Assembly: GCA_046484585.1 (NCBI GenBank)
Contig: JAWOIQ010000146.1
Span: 1-31,851, forward strand
DNA from: JAGXFP01 sp046484585
GTDB taxonomy: Bacteria; Desulfobacterota; Desulfobulbia; Desulfobulbales; JAGXFP01
DNA: 31,851 nt
Reading direction: 5' to 3'
Shown: positions 6,798-14,593 of the stretch, piece by piece
Layout of the letters: each line of letters starts with the position of its first letter
How positions within the stretch are numbered: the first letter of the stretch is position 1
Position numbers and translations under genes: made by a program
Notes under the pieces: generated by a model
Database searches by the model: none
What the model saw: the letters and a program-made list of their open reading frames with translations, nothing else
Told to the model about the DNA's origin: nothing

Positions 6798-8002
6798 TTG
6801 ATCAGCTTAGCCAGGGTTTGTTTTAAAAACTCGCCGAGGCGAGTCAAGTGATCGACCGCTTTGTCGAATATCCTGACCGAATTTTCCCGGGCGGCGATGC
6901 GGATGATCAGCAGGGTCAGAACGGCGAAAATAAGGTTCGGGCTCCACATAATCGGCCAGATCGGCAGCCCCGCGGTCTCGGCCGCCGATTTGGCGAAAGT
7001 GAGCAGGATGTAGTAGATGAAGAAGAAAAAGAGCCCGAGGGGCAATCCAACCTTGCTTCGGCCCGGTTTGGACTGGAGGGCCAGGGGCAGGGCGAGGATA
7101 GTCAGGATCAGGCACCCTGCCGGCAGGGCGAAGCGTTGGTGGAACTCGATCAGCAAGCCGGTGGCCATTTTTGACAGTTCTGGCTGGCGGTGGGGATCTT
7201 TCGCGGCTTCGCTCTTTAATTCCTTGACCTTGACGAGAAGGGCGCGGGGGGACATATCCTTCTTGTCCCACTCCCGTGTCGGCGCTTCGGAAGTGACCGG
7301 AAGCGTCAGGTTGTACCTGTCGAAACGGATGATCTGGCTGGCCTCGGCCCCGTCGCGATGGATGCTGCCGTTACGCAGAATCAGGCCGACCGTCATTTCG
7401 TCGAGATCGGCCTCCAGGCTGCCGCTTTTGGAGATGATGGTCAGGGGATTGTCCTGGTCGCGATGGTCCGAGATAAATACCCCCTGCCACCGGCCGCTCT
7501 CCCTGTCAATTCGATCAACATAGACGACCACATCCTTGATGTTGTCGCTGAATTCCCGGGCCTGCACGCCTTGTTCGATCTTTTCCCGGGCCAGCTGAAA
7601 AAAGGTCTGTTTCAGGGCGATGCTGCCCTTCGGAATCAACAGGCTCGAGGTCAGGGCGGTGAGGCCGGTAGTGAAACAGGCCACAATGACGACCGGGACC
7701 AGGATCCGGTAGAGACTGACCCCCGAGGCCTTCAGGGCCAGCATTTCATTATCGCCGGTCATTCTGGTGAAAGCGACGATCACTCCGAGGGTGCTGGCCA
7801 TCGGAATTGAAAAGAGCATCAGGTTCGGTAGCAGGTAAACACTGATCCGGCCGAAGTCGGCGATGCCGATCCCGAAACCGAAGATAACATCCAACAGTGA
7901 AGAGAGCTTGCCCAGAAAGAGGATCGCGTTTATTATCAGAAGACTGGCGAAGAACGGCCCGAGTATCTCCGCGGCCAGATATGTGTATAGCAGTATGGGC
8001 AT
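6794..8002 (-). CDS. lptF: LPS export ABC transporter permease LptF
   Basis: LptF pairs with LptG in the lipopolysaccharide extraction complex of the inner membrane. This 402-residue protein has three N-terminal membrane segments (about 12-30, 52-75, 98-118), a periplasmic domain (about 120-275) and three C-terminal segments (about 290-370). The cytoplasmic loop TRMTGDNEMLALKASGVS, just before the third membrane segment, is the coupling region that contacts the ATPase LptB in this family. A C-terminal amphipathic tail of about 35 residues follows the last segment. The start at 8000-8002 has only a distant AGGA, and it lies 32 bases after crcB. No lptB, lptA or lptC is seen in the window. Confidence 0.93.
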   Translation of the reverse strand: MPILLYTYLAAEILGPFFASLLIINAILFLGKLSSLLDVIFGFGIGIADFGRISVYLLPNLMLFSIPMASTLGVIVAFTRMTGDNEMLALKASGVSLYRILVPVVIVACFTTGLTALTSSLLIPKGSIALKQTFFQLAREKIEQGVQAREFSDNIKDVVVYVDRIDRESGRWQGVFISDHRDQDNPLTIISKSGSLEADLDEMTVGLILRNGSIHRDGAEASQIIRFDRYNLTLPVTSEAPTREWDKKDMSPRALLVKVKELKSEAAKDPHRQPELSKMATGLLIEFHQRFALPAGCLILTILALPLALQSKPGRSKVGLPLGLFFFFIYYILLTFAKSAAETAGLPIWPIMWSPNLIFAVLTLLIIRIAARENSVRIFDKAVDHLTRLGEFLKQTLAKLIK

Positions 8003-8034
8003 TTATTTATCAGTTTTCCTATAGGGTCCCGGCT

Positions 8035-8418
8035 TCAGGCCGAGAGCAGATAGCGCCGCGAGACATAGTAACCGGCCAGCACCAGGGCCACACCGATTAT
8101 ATTGCTGAGACCGGCGTAAACAAGGGCGGTTTTCCATTCCCCGACCCGGAACAGCTGGGCGGTCTCCCTGGTAAAGGTCGAAAAGGTGGTGAAGCCCCCC
8201 AGGAAGCCGGTAAAGATAAAGAGCCGCCACTCGTTGGTGAGCCGCGATCCTTCGAACAGGCTCCAGAGAAGTCCGATCAGGAAGGAACCAAGCAGGTTGG
8301 CGGAGAGGGTGCCGGCCGGAAAAGATGGGCCGGTCAGCCGCTGCACCACAAGAAAAAGAATGTATCGACTGGCGGCGCCGATCGAGCCGCCGGCCATGAC
8401 AGCCACTAATTTCAGCAT
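8035..8418 (-). CDS. crcB: Fluoride exporter CrcB/FluC
   Basis: Fluc channels export fluoride as dual-topology dimers in the inner membrane. The 127-residue protein has four membrane segments and the family motifs GGSIGAASRY near the start, GTLSANLLGSFLIG in the second segment (with the pore Asn) and GFLGGFTTFSTF in the third (with the paired Phe residues). The frame extends 14 residues further to an ATG at 8460, but that start has no ribosome binding site; the ATG at 8416-8418 has GGAT eight bases upstream and gives the usual length. It heads the operon with lptF and lptG. I looked for the conserved fluoride riboswitch upstream and did not see it. Confidence 0.92.
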   Translation of the reverse strand: MLKLVAVMAGGSIGAASRYILFLVVQRLTGPSFPAGTLSANLLGSFLIGLLWSLFEGSRLTNEWRLFIFTGFLGGFTTFSTFTRETAQLFRVGEWKTALVYAGLSNIIGVALVLAGYYVSRRYLLSA

Positions 8419-8586
8419 AGATGATCCGTAGGCGGCCAAAGGGGAAAACCGCATCTCCATTTATGGACAGACACCGTTAGGGTGATTCGGGTTGATTTTT
8501 GACTTTTTGCGAGCTTGTCACAAGTATTTCAACTTACTATTTAAGGAATTTTTATTCAAAAGGATATTTCATCGAAATCTCTTTAG
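8419..8586. other. AT-rich divergent intergenic region
   Basis: This stretch separates crcB (minus) from mobile element copy 2 and the DUF4445 gene (plus). It is much richer in A and T than its surroundings and probably holds the promoter of the crcB-lptFG operon, but I see no unambiguous pair of promoter boxes, no riboswitch and no strong inverted repeat. Confidence 0.4.
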
Positions 8587-8747
8587 CCTGAATCCGTGAG
8601 CGTTCGAGAACGCCGCAGATGCGCCGTTATCTGGCGCCCCGCAGGGGGGCGGCGGGTGTATTTCAGCCACCACGGATCACTGTCTATATTTGACGTAAAA
8701 ACAATCACATATCGTGAATCAATGCACTAAGCTGTCACGGATTCAGG
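8587..8747. mobile_element. MITE-like element, copy 2 (161 bp)
   Basis: It begins CCTGAATCCGTGAGCG and ends GCTGTCACGGATTCAGG and is flanked by perfect 5-bp direct repeats TTTAG (8582-8586 and 8748-8752), the mark of a transposition event. It is inverted relative to copy 1: its left end matches copy 1's right end, including GTTCGAGAACG and GCAGATGC. It lacks about 60 internal bases present in copy 1 (the GTTGATA/TATCAAC hairpin), so it is a deletion derivative or a shorter subtype. The shared core is CGTTATC, then GGCGCC, then CCCGCAGGG. It ends 40 bases before the DUF4445 start. Confidence 0.8.
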
Positions 8748-8787
8748 TTTAGGCGATTCCCAGCTATCTCAACCGGAATATTCAATC

Positions 8788-10329
8788 ATGCAGCCCCTTG
8801 TCGAATTATATGAAATTGCCGCCGAACAACCAAGCCTGAATGACAATACCGGCGATCTCGACCGTTTAAAGCGGGTGGTTGCCGAACACCTTTCCGGTCG
8901 CGAACCGGTGGTGCCCTATGGCTGCCTGGCCAGGGTTGCCAAGGGTTTCCGGCAGGCCGGCTTTGTCGGCGGGGCGGTGGTCAACAAACTGCCGTCCGGC
9001 CCGGAGCTGGTTGATTTTGTCGCGAGCCCCGCAGACCCTCTTGTCGGCATGGCCCTTGACCTGGGTACCACCCATCTTGAGGCGGCCCTGGTGGAAATGG
9101 CTTCCGGAAGCCGCCTGGCCGAGGCCAACCGCCAAAACGGCCAGATCGAATTCGGAGCCGATGTCCTTAGCCGGATCCATTACAGTGCCGAACCGGGCGG
9201 GCTGGCTGCCCTGCACTCCGCGATAATCTCCAGCGTGAATGATCTGGCGGCCGAGCTGGCCGGGCGGGCCGGATTAAGTGGCGGAGAGATCAGGGCCATG
9301 ACTGTTTCCGGTAATACGGCAATGGTCCATTTCTTCCTGAATCTTGATCCCTATCATCTGATCAGGGAACCTTATATCCCCATGGTCAACATGCCCGACC
9401 CCTTCCCGGCAGGGGAACTCGGTCTGACCGTTGATCCGGGCGCCCCGGTCTGGGTGATGCCCGGAATCGGCAGTTATTTCGGCGGCGACCTGGTTTCGGG
9501 TGTGGTGGCCAGCGGTCTGGGCCGCGGGGAGCAGGTGTCCATGTTGATCGACGTCGGCACCAACGCCGAGGTGATAGTCGGCAACAACGAATGGTTGATC
9601 GCCTGTGCCGGGGCGGCCGGACCTGCCCTGGAGGGCGGCGTGGCCAGGATGGGAATGCGGGCCGGGCCGGGAGCCGTGGAACACGTTGAGATCGATCCGG
9701 AAAGCGGTGCGTTGACTTATCAAACCATCGACGGCGGCAGGCCGAAGGGCATCTGCGGTTCGGGGATCATCGATCTGGTCGCCGGACTCTATCTCGGCAG
9801 GTTCATCGATCTTCGTGGGAAATTCCGTCCCGACCGGCAAGCGGACCGCTTTGTCGAGACCGACGAGGGCTTGGCCTTTGTCCTGGCCGACGCCGCCGAA
9901 TCTGCCGACGGCCGTCCGGTCCTGTTCGGCCAGGTCGACCTGGACGCGGTGATGCGCTCCAAGGCGGCGATGTACTCGATCCTGACCACCCTGGTAAATC
10001 AGGTGGGGATCGGTTTCGACGAGCTTGAACATATTTACGTGGCCGGCGCCTTCGGAGGGCATATCTCCCCCCGCCAGGCCATTATCCTGGGGATGCTGCC
10101 CGATCTGCCCCTGGAGGTTTTCACTCCGATCGGCAACAGTTCGCTGGCCGGGGCCGAGCTGACCCTGCTTGATGAAGGAGCCCGGCGCGAATGCAGGGAG
10201 CTGGTTAAAAAAATAACCTACCTAGAATTAAACGTTAACCAGGAGTTCATGATCCGTTTTTCCGGCTCCCGATTTATACCCCACACCGATCATACCCTTT
10301 TCCCTTCCGTCCCCTTTTTCAACGATTGA
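8788..10329 (+). CDS. DUF4445/RACo-type ASKHA ATPase without ferredoxin domain
   Basis: This 513-residue protein matches the C-terminal ATPase part of reductive activators of corrinoid proteins (RACo/RamA-like, DUF4445). These use ATP to help reduce inactive Co(II) corrinoids in methyl-transfer pathways. Motifs present are ALDLGTTHLEAA (about 89-100), IDVGTNAEVIVG (about 252-263), GAAGPALEGG, GICGSGIIDLV, VAGAFGGHISPRQA and GNSSLAGA near the C-terminus, and the family's typical ending IPHTDHTLFPSV. The usual N-terminal 2Fe-2S ferredoxin (CxxxxCxxC) is missing: only about 85 residues of linker precede the ATPase, with a single Cys (46), and there is no C-terminal Cys cluster either. An electron donor would have to be separate. 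The ATG at 8788 has only a weak GGA upstream. No methyltransferase or corrinoid protein lies nearby. Confidence 0.85.
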   Translation: MQPLVELYEIAAEQPSLNDNTGDLDRLKRVVAEHLSGREPVVPYGCLARVAKGFRQAGFVGGAVVNKLPSGPELVDFVASPADPLVGMALDLGTTHLEAALVEMASGSRLAEANRQNGQIEFGADVLSRIHYSAEPGGLAALHSAIISSVNDLAAELAGRAGLSGGEIRAMTVSGNTAMVHFFLNLDPYHLIREPYIPMVNMPDPFPAGELGLTVDPGAPVWVMPGIGSYFGGDLVSGVVASGLGRGEQVSMLIDVGTNAEVIVGNNEWLIACAGAAGPALEGGVARMGMRAGPGAVEHVEIDPESGALTYQTIDGGRPKGICGSGIIDLVAGLYLGRFIDLRGKFRPDRQADRFVETDEGLAFVLADAAESADGRPVLFGQVDLDAVMRSKAAMYSILTTLVNQVGIGFDELEHIYVAGAFGGHISPRQAIILGMLPDLPLEVFTPIGNSSLAGAELTLLDEGARRECRELVKKITYLELNVNQEFMIRFSGSRFIPHTDHTLFPSVPFFND

Positions 10330-10332
10330 TCC

Positions 10333-10361
10333 GGACCCGGTTTCAAGAGTGGAACGGGTCC
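10333..10361 (+). terminator. Hairpin after the DUF4445 gene
   Basis: Four bases after the stop codon GGACCC (10333-10338) pairs with GGGTCC (10356-10361). The stem continues as TTTC/GGAA with one bulged G around the loop AAGAGT. The stem is strong but no T-run follows, so it may terminate weakly, need a factor, or protect the mRNA end. Confidence 0.4.
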
Positions 10362-10403
10362 CATGGCGATTGTTCAACTTTCTTGCATCGGCGCGATTAA
10401 CTG

Positions 10404-10463
10404 TGGTAGATTCGAGTTTTGAGCCGGAGCTCCGGTCTGCAAGTCAGGCCGGGCCGGATTTTT
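10404..10463 (+). promoter_or_regulatory. Extended -10 promoter and structured leader of the DHH-glgC operon
   Basis: TGGTAGATT (10404-10412) fits an extended -10 box. Downstream, CCGGAGCTCCGG (10424-10435) is a perfect palindrome. Part of it can instead join CCGGTCTG (10432-10439) / CAGGCCGG (10445-10452), an eight-pair hairpin with loop CAAGT, or TCCGG (10431-10435) / CCGGA (10454-10458) followed by TTTTT. These pairings exclude one another, so the leader could act as an attenuator. No known riboswitch class is recognised. Confidence 0.35.
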
Positions 10464-10477
10464 GAAAAGTTCTGTCG

Positions 10478-11518
10478 GTGGTGGTTTTGAAGAATAACGG
10501 ATGTGTCTGCAATAAAAATCGGTCCCTTTCCAAGCGCACCGCCAAGGAGCGTCTTCAGGAGTTCTGGGATCTTTTTGATAAAGATGACGATGTTCTGGTG
10601 GTGATCACCGCCGATCCCGATGCCCTGGCCAGCGCCATGGCGGTCAGACGTCTTTTGCGATATCGGATTAAAAGCGTTACCGTCGCCTATCCCAATGAGA
10701 TTCGCCGCCTCAGTAATATCGCCATGGTCGACCTTCTCAAGATTCGGGCCGAACGGCTGCAGAACTGTAAATTGGACGATTTTAACAAAAAAATCATGCT
10801 CGACTCCCAACCCAGCCATTTGCCTGTTTTCGAGACCATAGAGTTTGACGCGGTGATCGATCATCATCCCGCCACCAAGGGTTGGGAGGCCCGGTATGTC
10901 GATATCAGAAAGGATTACGGGGCCACGGCCTCGATGATGGTCGAATATCTGCGGGCCGCCTCGATGAAGCCGTCGGTGCCGATGGCAACCGCCATGTTCT
11001 ACGCGATCAAGGTGGATACCAATAACTTCGAGAAAAAGACCATCGCCGCCGATGCCATCTCTTTCCGCTACCTCTACAATATCGCCAACCACAATCTGGT
11101 TCGCAAGATTGAACTTTCCGAACTTCGTAAATCCGAATTAAACTATTTTCAGACCGCCCTTAATGAATACAAGATCAGCAAGGGCCGGCTTTACATCCAT
11201 ATGGGACGGGTCAGAAGCCCGGATATTCTGGTGATAATCGCCGATTTCTTCAATCGGGTTCATGATATCTCCTGGGTTCTGGTTTCCGGGATCCACGGCG
11301 AGCGCCTGGTCGTGATTTTCCGTTGCGACGGGTACAAGAAAAATGCCGGTAAACTGGCCAACAATATTTTTGCCAAGATCGGTTCGGCCGGCGGTCATCG
11401 CGAGGCGGCCAGGGCAGAGGTCCCCCTCAAGGATCTGGAGATCGAGGCGAATGATTTTAACACCAAGACCCTGATGCGGCTGTCCACCAAACATATTAAG
11501 AAGATGGATCCCGAATGA
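10478..11518 (+). CDS. DHH/DHHA1 family phosphoesterase (NrnA/RecJ-like)
   Basis: This 346-residue cytoplasmic protein belongs to the DHH phosphoesterases, manganese-dependent enzymes that cleave short RNAs, pApA/pAp or related phosphodiesters. Metal-binding motifs are visible in order: DPDALASA (46-53), VIDHH (126-130) and KVDTNN (178-183). The DHHA1 substrate-binding motif GSAGGHREAA lies at about 304-313. In motif I the His common in NrnA is replaced (TADPD). There is no ATG before motif I, so the start must be the GTG at 10478 or the GTG next to it; the ribosome binding site is poor. The stop overlaps the next gene's ATG by four bases, tying the protein to the two GlgC-family genes. Why a nuclease-like enzyme should be coupled to glycogen precursor synthesis is unclear. 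Confidence 0.85.
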   Translation: MVVLKNNGCVCNKNRSLSKRTAKERLQEFWDLFDKDDDVLVVITADPDALASAMAVRRLLRYRIKSVTVAYPNEIRRLSNIAMVDLLKIRAERLQNCKLDDFNKKIMLDSQPSHLPVFETIEFDAVIDHHPATKGWEARYVDIRKDYGATASMMVEYLRAASMKPSVPMATAMFYAIKVDTNNFEKKTIAADAISFRYLYNIANHNLVRKIELSELRKSELNYFQTALNEYKISKGRLYIHMGRVRSPDILVIIADFFNRVHDISWVLVSGIHGERLVVIFRCDGYKKNAGKLANNIFAKIGSAGGHREAARAEVPLKDLEIEANDFNTKTLMRLSTKHIKKMDPE

Positions 11519-12771
11519 AACTTAAACACGGAACCTTGGCTATGGTGCTGGCCGGCGGTCGGGTCGATGAACTGAACGTCTTGACCTATTATCGGCCCAA
11601 GTCGGCCGTGCCTTTCGGCGGTTTTGCCCGGATCATCGATTTTCCCATGAGTAACCTGATGAACTCCGGTCTGGAGAGGGTTGCCATCCTCAGTCAGTAT
11701 CGCAACTTTTCCCTGATCAATCACATCGGCTCCGGCGGGGCCTGGGACATGATCGGCCGCAACCGCGGCGTTTCGATCCTGCCGCCGTTCAAGGGTTCGG
11801 AGGAATCGAGCTGGTATCGGGGTTCCGCCGATGCGATCCGTCAGAATCTCGATTTTATCGAGTACCACGATCCGAAGGTGATTCTTATCCTGTCGGGCGA
11901 CCATGTCTACAAGATGGACTACCGGGAGATTATCGCCTATCATCGATATAAGGATGCCGACCTGACCGTGGCCTGTCTCGAAGTGCCTTTCGACAAGGCC
12001 CACCGTTTCGGGGTGGCCGAGATCGACGGCGAGGACGGTGAGATCGGTGGACGGATATTGCGCTACAGCGAAAAACCGGCAGAGCCGGAATTCAACTGGG
12101 CCTCGATGACCATCTACTGTTTTCGGCCCCAGGCCCTCTATGCAGCCCTTGCCGCCTGCTCTTCTAACGACAACGAGATCGAATTCGGCCGGGATGTTAT
12201 CCCGAAAATGATGGGCGAGGGGCGCCGGGTCTACGGCTTCAAATTCAGTGATTACTGGGGCTATACCCGAACTATCGCCGAATACTGGCAGACCAATATG
12301 GATCTGCTCGGGCCCGAACCCGCGATCAGAATCGAGGAGTGGGGGGTCAGAACCAATCTCGAGCATCGGGCGATTCGGGATTATCAGCCGTTAAAGGTCG
12401 GACCCGAGGGCGCCATCCACGACAGCCTGGTCTATAACGGTTGCGTGATTAACGGAATCGTGGAGCACTCCATCCTTTTTCCCGGCGTCCAGGTCGGCCG
12501 GGGGGCGGTGGTGAAGGACTCAATCCTGTTTTTCGACAACGTGATCGGCGAGAATGTCTCTATCCGGAAAACAATCAGCGATGTAGAGGTTACCTTCGGC
12601 GACGGTTGCAAGGTCGGCGGCGCGGGGGGGAGCGGGGATCTGCCGACCTTGATCGGCGGCAGCAATACGATTCCGGCCTCCCTATCCATTGCCGGGAACT
12701 GCACACTCTATCCGCGCCTGCCCCCTGACCGTTTGCGGGGAGATCTTGTCGGCGGGGAGGTGGTCAAATGA
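11515..12771 (+). CDS. GlgC paralogue with altered active site (possible regulatory subunit)
   Basis: This 418-residue protein has the ADP-glucose pyrophosphorylase layout: an N-terminal nucleotidyltransferase domain (about 1-280) and a C-terminal left-handed beta-helix (about 300-415). It keeps RPKSAVPFGG (27-36), LSGDH (126-130) with the catalytic Asp, and SEKP (185-188). Two hallmark sites are changed. The nucleotide loop, GGxGxRL in active enzymes, reads GGRVDEL (14-20), losing the Gly and Arg. The second metal site, YWRDVGT in the neighbour, reads YWGYTRT (247-253), losing the Asp that corresponds to E. coli GlgC Asp276. These changes suggest a catalytically weak or regulatory subunit, like plant large subunits or Firmicutes GlgD. 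It overlaps both flanking genes by four bases (ATGA each). Confidence 0.85.
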   Translation: MKLKHGTLAMVLAGGRVDELNVLTYYRPKSAVPFGGFARIIDFPMSNLMNSGLERVAILSQYRNFSLINHIGSGGAWDMIGRNRGVSILPPFKGSEESSWYRGSADAIRQNLDFIEYHDPKVILILSGDHVYKMDYREIIAYHRYKDADLTVACLEVPFDKAHRFGVAEIDGEDGEIGGRILRYSEKPAEPEFNWASMTIYCFRPQALYAALAACSSNDNEIEFGRDVIPKMMGEGRRVYGFKFSDYWGYTRTIAEYWQTNMDLLGPEPAIRIEEWGVRTNLEHRAIRDYQPLKVGPEGAIHDSLVYNGCVINGIVEHSILFPGVQVGRGAVVKDSILFFDNVIGENVSIRKTISDVEVTFGDGCKVGGAGGSGDLPTLIGGSNTIPASLSIAGNCTLYPRLPPDRLRGDLVGGEVVK

Positions 12772-14042
12772 ATATTTCCCCTACCTATTATCAGGATGAA
12801 ACCGTGGTCCTGCTCCTGGCCGGCGGAGTCGGAAGCCGCCTGAACGTGCTGGTCCAGGCCAGGGCCAAACCGGCGGTGCCCTTCGGCGGTCTGTACCGGA
12901 TCATCGATTTCAGCCTCAGCAACGTGATGAACTCCGGCCTGAATCAGGTCGGGGTTCTGACCCAGTATAAGCCGCTCTCTCTGATGCGCCACATCGGCAC
13001 CGGCGAGGCCTGGGATCTTACCGGGCGCAGCCGGGGGGTGAAGATACTGCCGCCCCAGACCGGCTCCAGGGATTCCGACTGGTACAAGGGCACTGCCGAC
13101 GCGGTCCGTCAGAACATCGATTTTCTGAAGGCCCATCCCTCCCGGCAGGTGGTGATCCTTTCCGGCGATCATATTTACCGGATGGATCTGGAAAAGATGA
13201 TCGAATTTCACCGCCGGAAGGAGGCCGATGTGACCGTCGCCATGATGGTGGTGCCTTTGGACCAGATCCATCAGTTCGGGACCGGGATCACCGACGATGA
13301 AGGCCGGATCGTCGAATGGGAGGAGAAACCGCAGAAACCCCGCACCAATCTTGCCTCAATGGGCATTTATGTTTTCGATACCGAATATCTGCTGGCTACC
13401 CTGGCGCGGAACCGGCTGGAAATAGATTTCGGGATACACATCATTCCCCGGGCCATCGCGCAGGATAATATTTTCGCTTATCCCTTCGAAGAATATTGGC
13501 GCGACGTCGGCACCGTCCAGGCTTTCTGGGAAGCCAATATGGATATTATCCGGCCCGATTCCGGCATTTCCCCCCAGGATTGGGGAATCAGGTCCAATCC
13601 CGAAACGGATAAACGGATTGCCGATCGCTGTCCGGCCCGATTCGGACCAAGTTGCAAGGTGAGCGGCTCGGCAATCTCGGCGGGATGCCGGATTGAGGGC
13701 GAAGTGTTTAATTCCGTCCTGTCGCCGGGAGTGGTGGTGGAGGCCGGCGCCGTGGTGCGTGATTCCATTATTTTTCCGGATTGTGTTATCGGGGCTGACG
13801 CGGTTGTCGATCTGGCCATTCTTGACAAGCGGGTCCGGGTCGACAGCGGGGCCCTGGTCGGTTATGGGGAGGATCGCCTGCTGGCCAATTACCTGTATCC
13901 CGAGCATCTTTATACCGGCATTTCCCTGGTCGGCAAGGAAGCGACGGTTGGCGCCGCCAGCGTGATCGGCCGCAACTGCATCGTGCAGCCTTCCGTTTCG
14001 CTGATTAGCGGGCAGATCGTCGATAGCGGCGAGACTGTCTGA
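12768..14042 (+). CDS. glgC: Glucose-1-phosphate adenylyltransferase, catalytic
   Basis: GlgC makes ADP-glucose and pyrophosphate from ATP and glucose-1-phosphate, the committed step of bacterial glycogen synthesis. This 424-residue copy has intact motifs: LAGGVGSRL (17-25), RAKPAVPFGG (32-41), LSGDHIYRMD (131-140) with the catalytic Asp, WEEKP (184-188) for glucose-1-phosphate binding and YWRDVGT (243-249) with the second metal-binding Asp. A left-handed beta-helix follows (about 300-420). It overlaps the preceding paralogue by four bases, which favours co-translation and a hetero-oligomer. No glycogen synthase or branching enzyme is in the window. Transcription probably ends at the hairpin that starts within its stop codon. 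Confidence 0.93.
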   Translation: MNISPTYYQDETVVLLLAGGVGSRLNVLVQARAKPAVPFGGLYRIIDFSLSNVMNSGLNQVGVLTQYKPLSLMRHIGTGEAWDLTGRSRGVKILPPQTGSRDSDWYKGTADAVRQNIDFLKAHPSRQVVILSGDHIYRMDLEKMIEFHRRKEADVTVAMMVVPLDQIHQFGTGITDDEGRIVEWEEKPQKPRTNLASMGIYVFDTEYLLATLARNRLEIDFGIHIIPRAIAQDNIFAYPFEEYWRDVGTVQAFWEANMDIIRPDSGISPQDWGIRSNPETDKRIADRCPARFGPSCKVSGSAISAGCRIEGEVFNSVLSPGVVVEAGAVVRDSIIFPDCVIGADAVVDLAILDKRVRVDSGALVGYGEDRLLANYLYPEHLYTGISLVGKEATVGAASVIGRNCIVQPSVSLISGQIVDSGETV

Positions 14043-14073
14043 GCCGTAAACCTGAATCCGTGACGGCTCTTTT
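14041..14073 (+). terminator. Intrinsic terminator of the glgC operon, partly built from mobile element copy 3
   Basis: GAGCCGT (14041-14047, starting within the stop codon) pairs perfectly with ACGGCTC (14063-14069), loop 15 bases, followed by TTTT (14070-14073). The right arm and T-run lie inside element copy 3, whose end begins at 14051. The element thus supplied half of the terminator. Confidence 0.55.
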
Positions 14074-14229
14074 CGGTTTGCTTTTTTCAGTCAGAAATTA
14101 CTTGTTAAGAACCCCGTGACCACGGTGGAGAATTGCCCCCGGCCGCCCTTTGCAGCTCCTTTATATAGCAGCAGTATGATCAACATCGTTTTTTCCATGC
14201 ATCTGACCCTTTCCGAATCCGGATTCGAA
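14051..14229. mobile_element. MITE-like element, copy 3
   Basis: It begins CCTGAATCCGTGACGGCT, identical to copy 1 over 18 bases, and its right part shares ATCAACATCGTT and GCATCTG with copy 1 in the same orientation. The right terminus is decayed (CCGGATTCGAA), and a target duplication is unclear (GTAAA at 14046-14050 against ATAAA or TAAAA on the right). It inserted eight bases after the glgC stop codon. Confidence 0.65.
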
Positions 14230-14593
14230 TAAAATTCATTCGCCTTCCGCATCAGGGATCCGGCCTCCTTCCCTTAGTCCTGATTCCATTTCTTCACATG
14301 GCTTTCCCAAATCGGCATTGCAAGAACCCAAAGCCCGAACTTCCCCTTGAGCTATTTGCCCAACCTGAAGAAGATGGTTTAGCGTTTGCTTCTTCGCGCA
14401 ATCTGTCCAGAAGTTCAATTATATGCTCAGCCACAAATTAAGGGTTAACCCCCATGTCTTAACGGTAATGATATGTGATAACATGGTGTTTACGGCTCCA
14501 AAAAAAATAAGACCGCCGGTTGAAAATCGAGGGAATACGGATCTGAAGGTGAGGCCGCTTTTCCGAATTGGCAAGGATTAGGCAGGTGGCTGA
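14230..14593. other. Intergenic region with a possible decayed small gene (minus strand)
   Basis: On the minus strand a GTG near 14433 starts VAEHIIELLDRLREEANA, a coding-like helix, which then runs into low-complexity Ser-rich sequence. Another frame over the same bases (14418 to 14236, 60 codons) ends REGGRIPDAEGE. The pattern could be a small frameshifted gene, but no family is recognised. The rest, 14440-14593, is AT-rich leader for the following gene, without clear promoter boxes. Confidence 0.25.

Noticed and set aside
8419..8586. Possible fluoride riboswitch upstream of crcB
   Set aside because: The conserved core of the fluoride (crcB) motif, with GATGG and TTCGCC-like blocks, could not be found on the minus strand.
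14419..14480. CRP/FNR-like half site TGTGATAACAT near 14470
   Set aside because: Only one half matches, without the symmetrical partner or well-placed promoter boxes.
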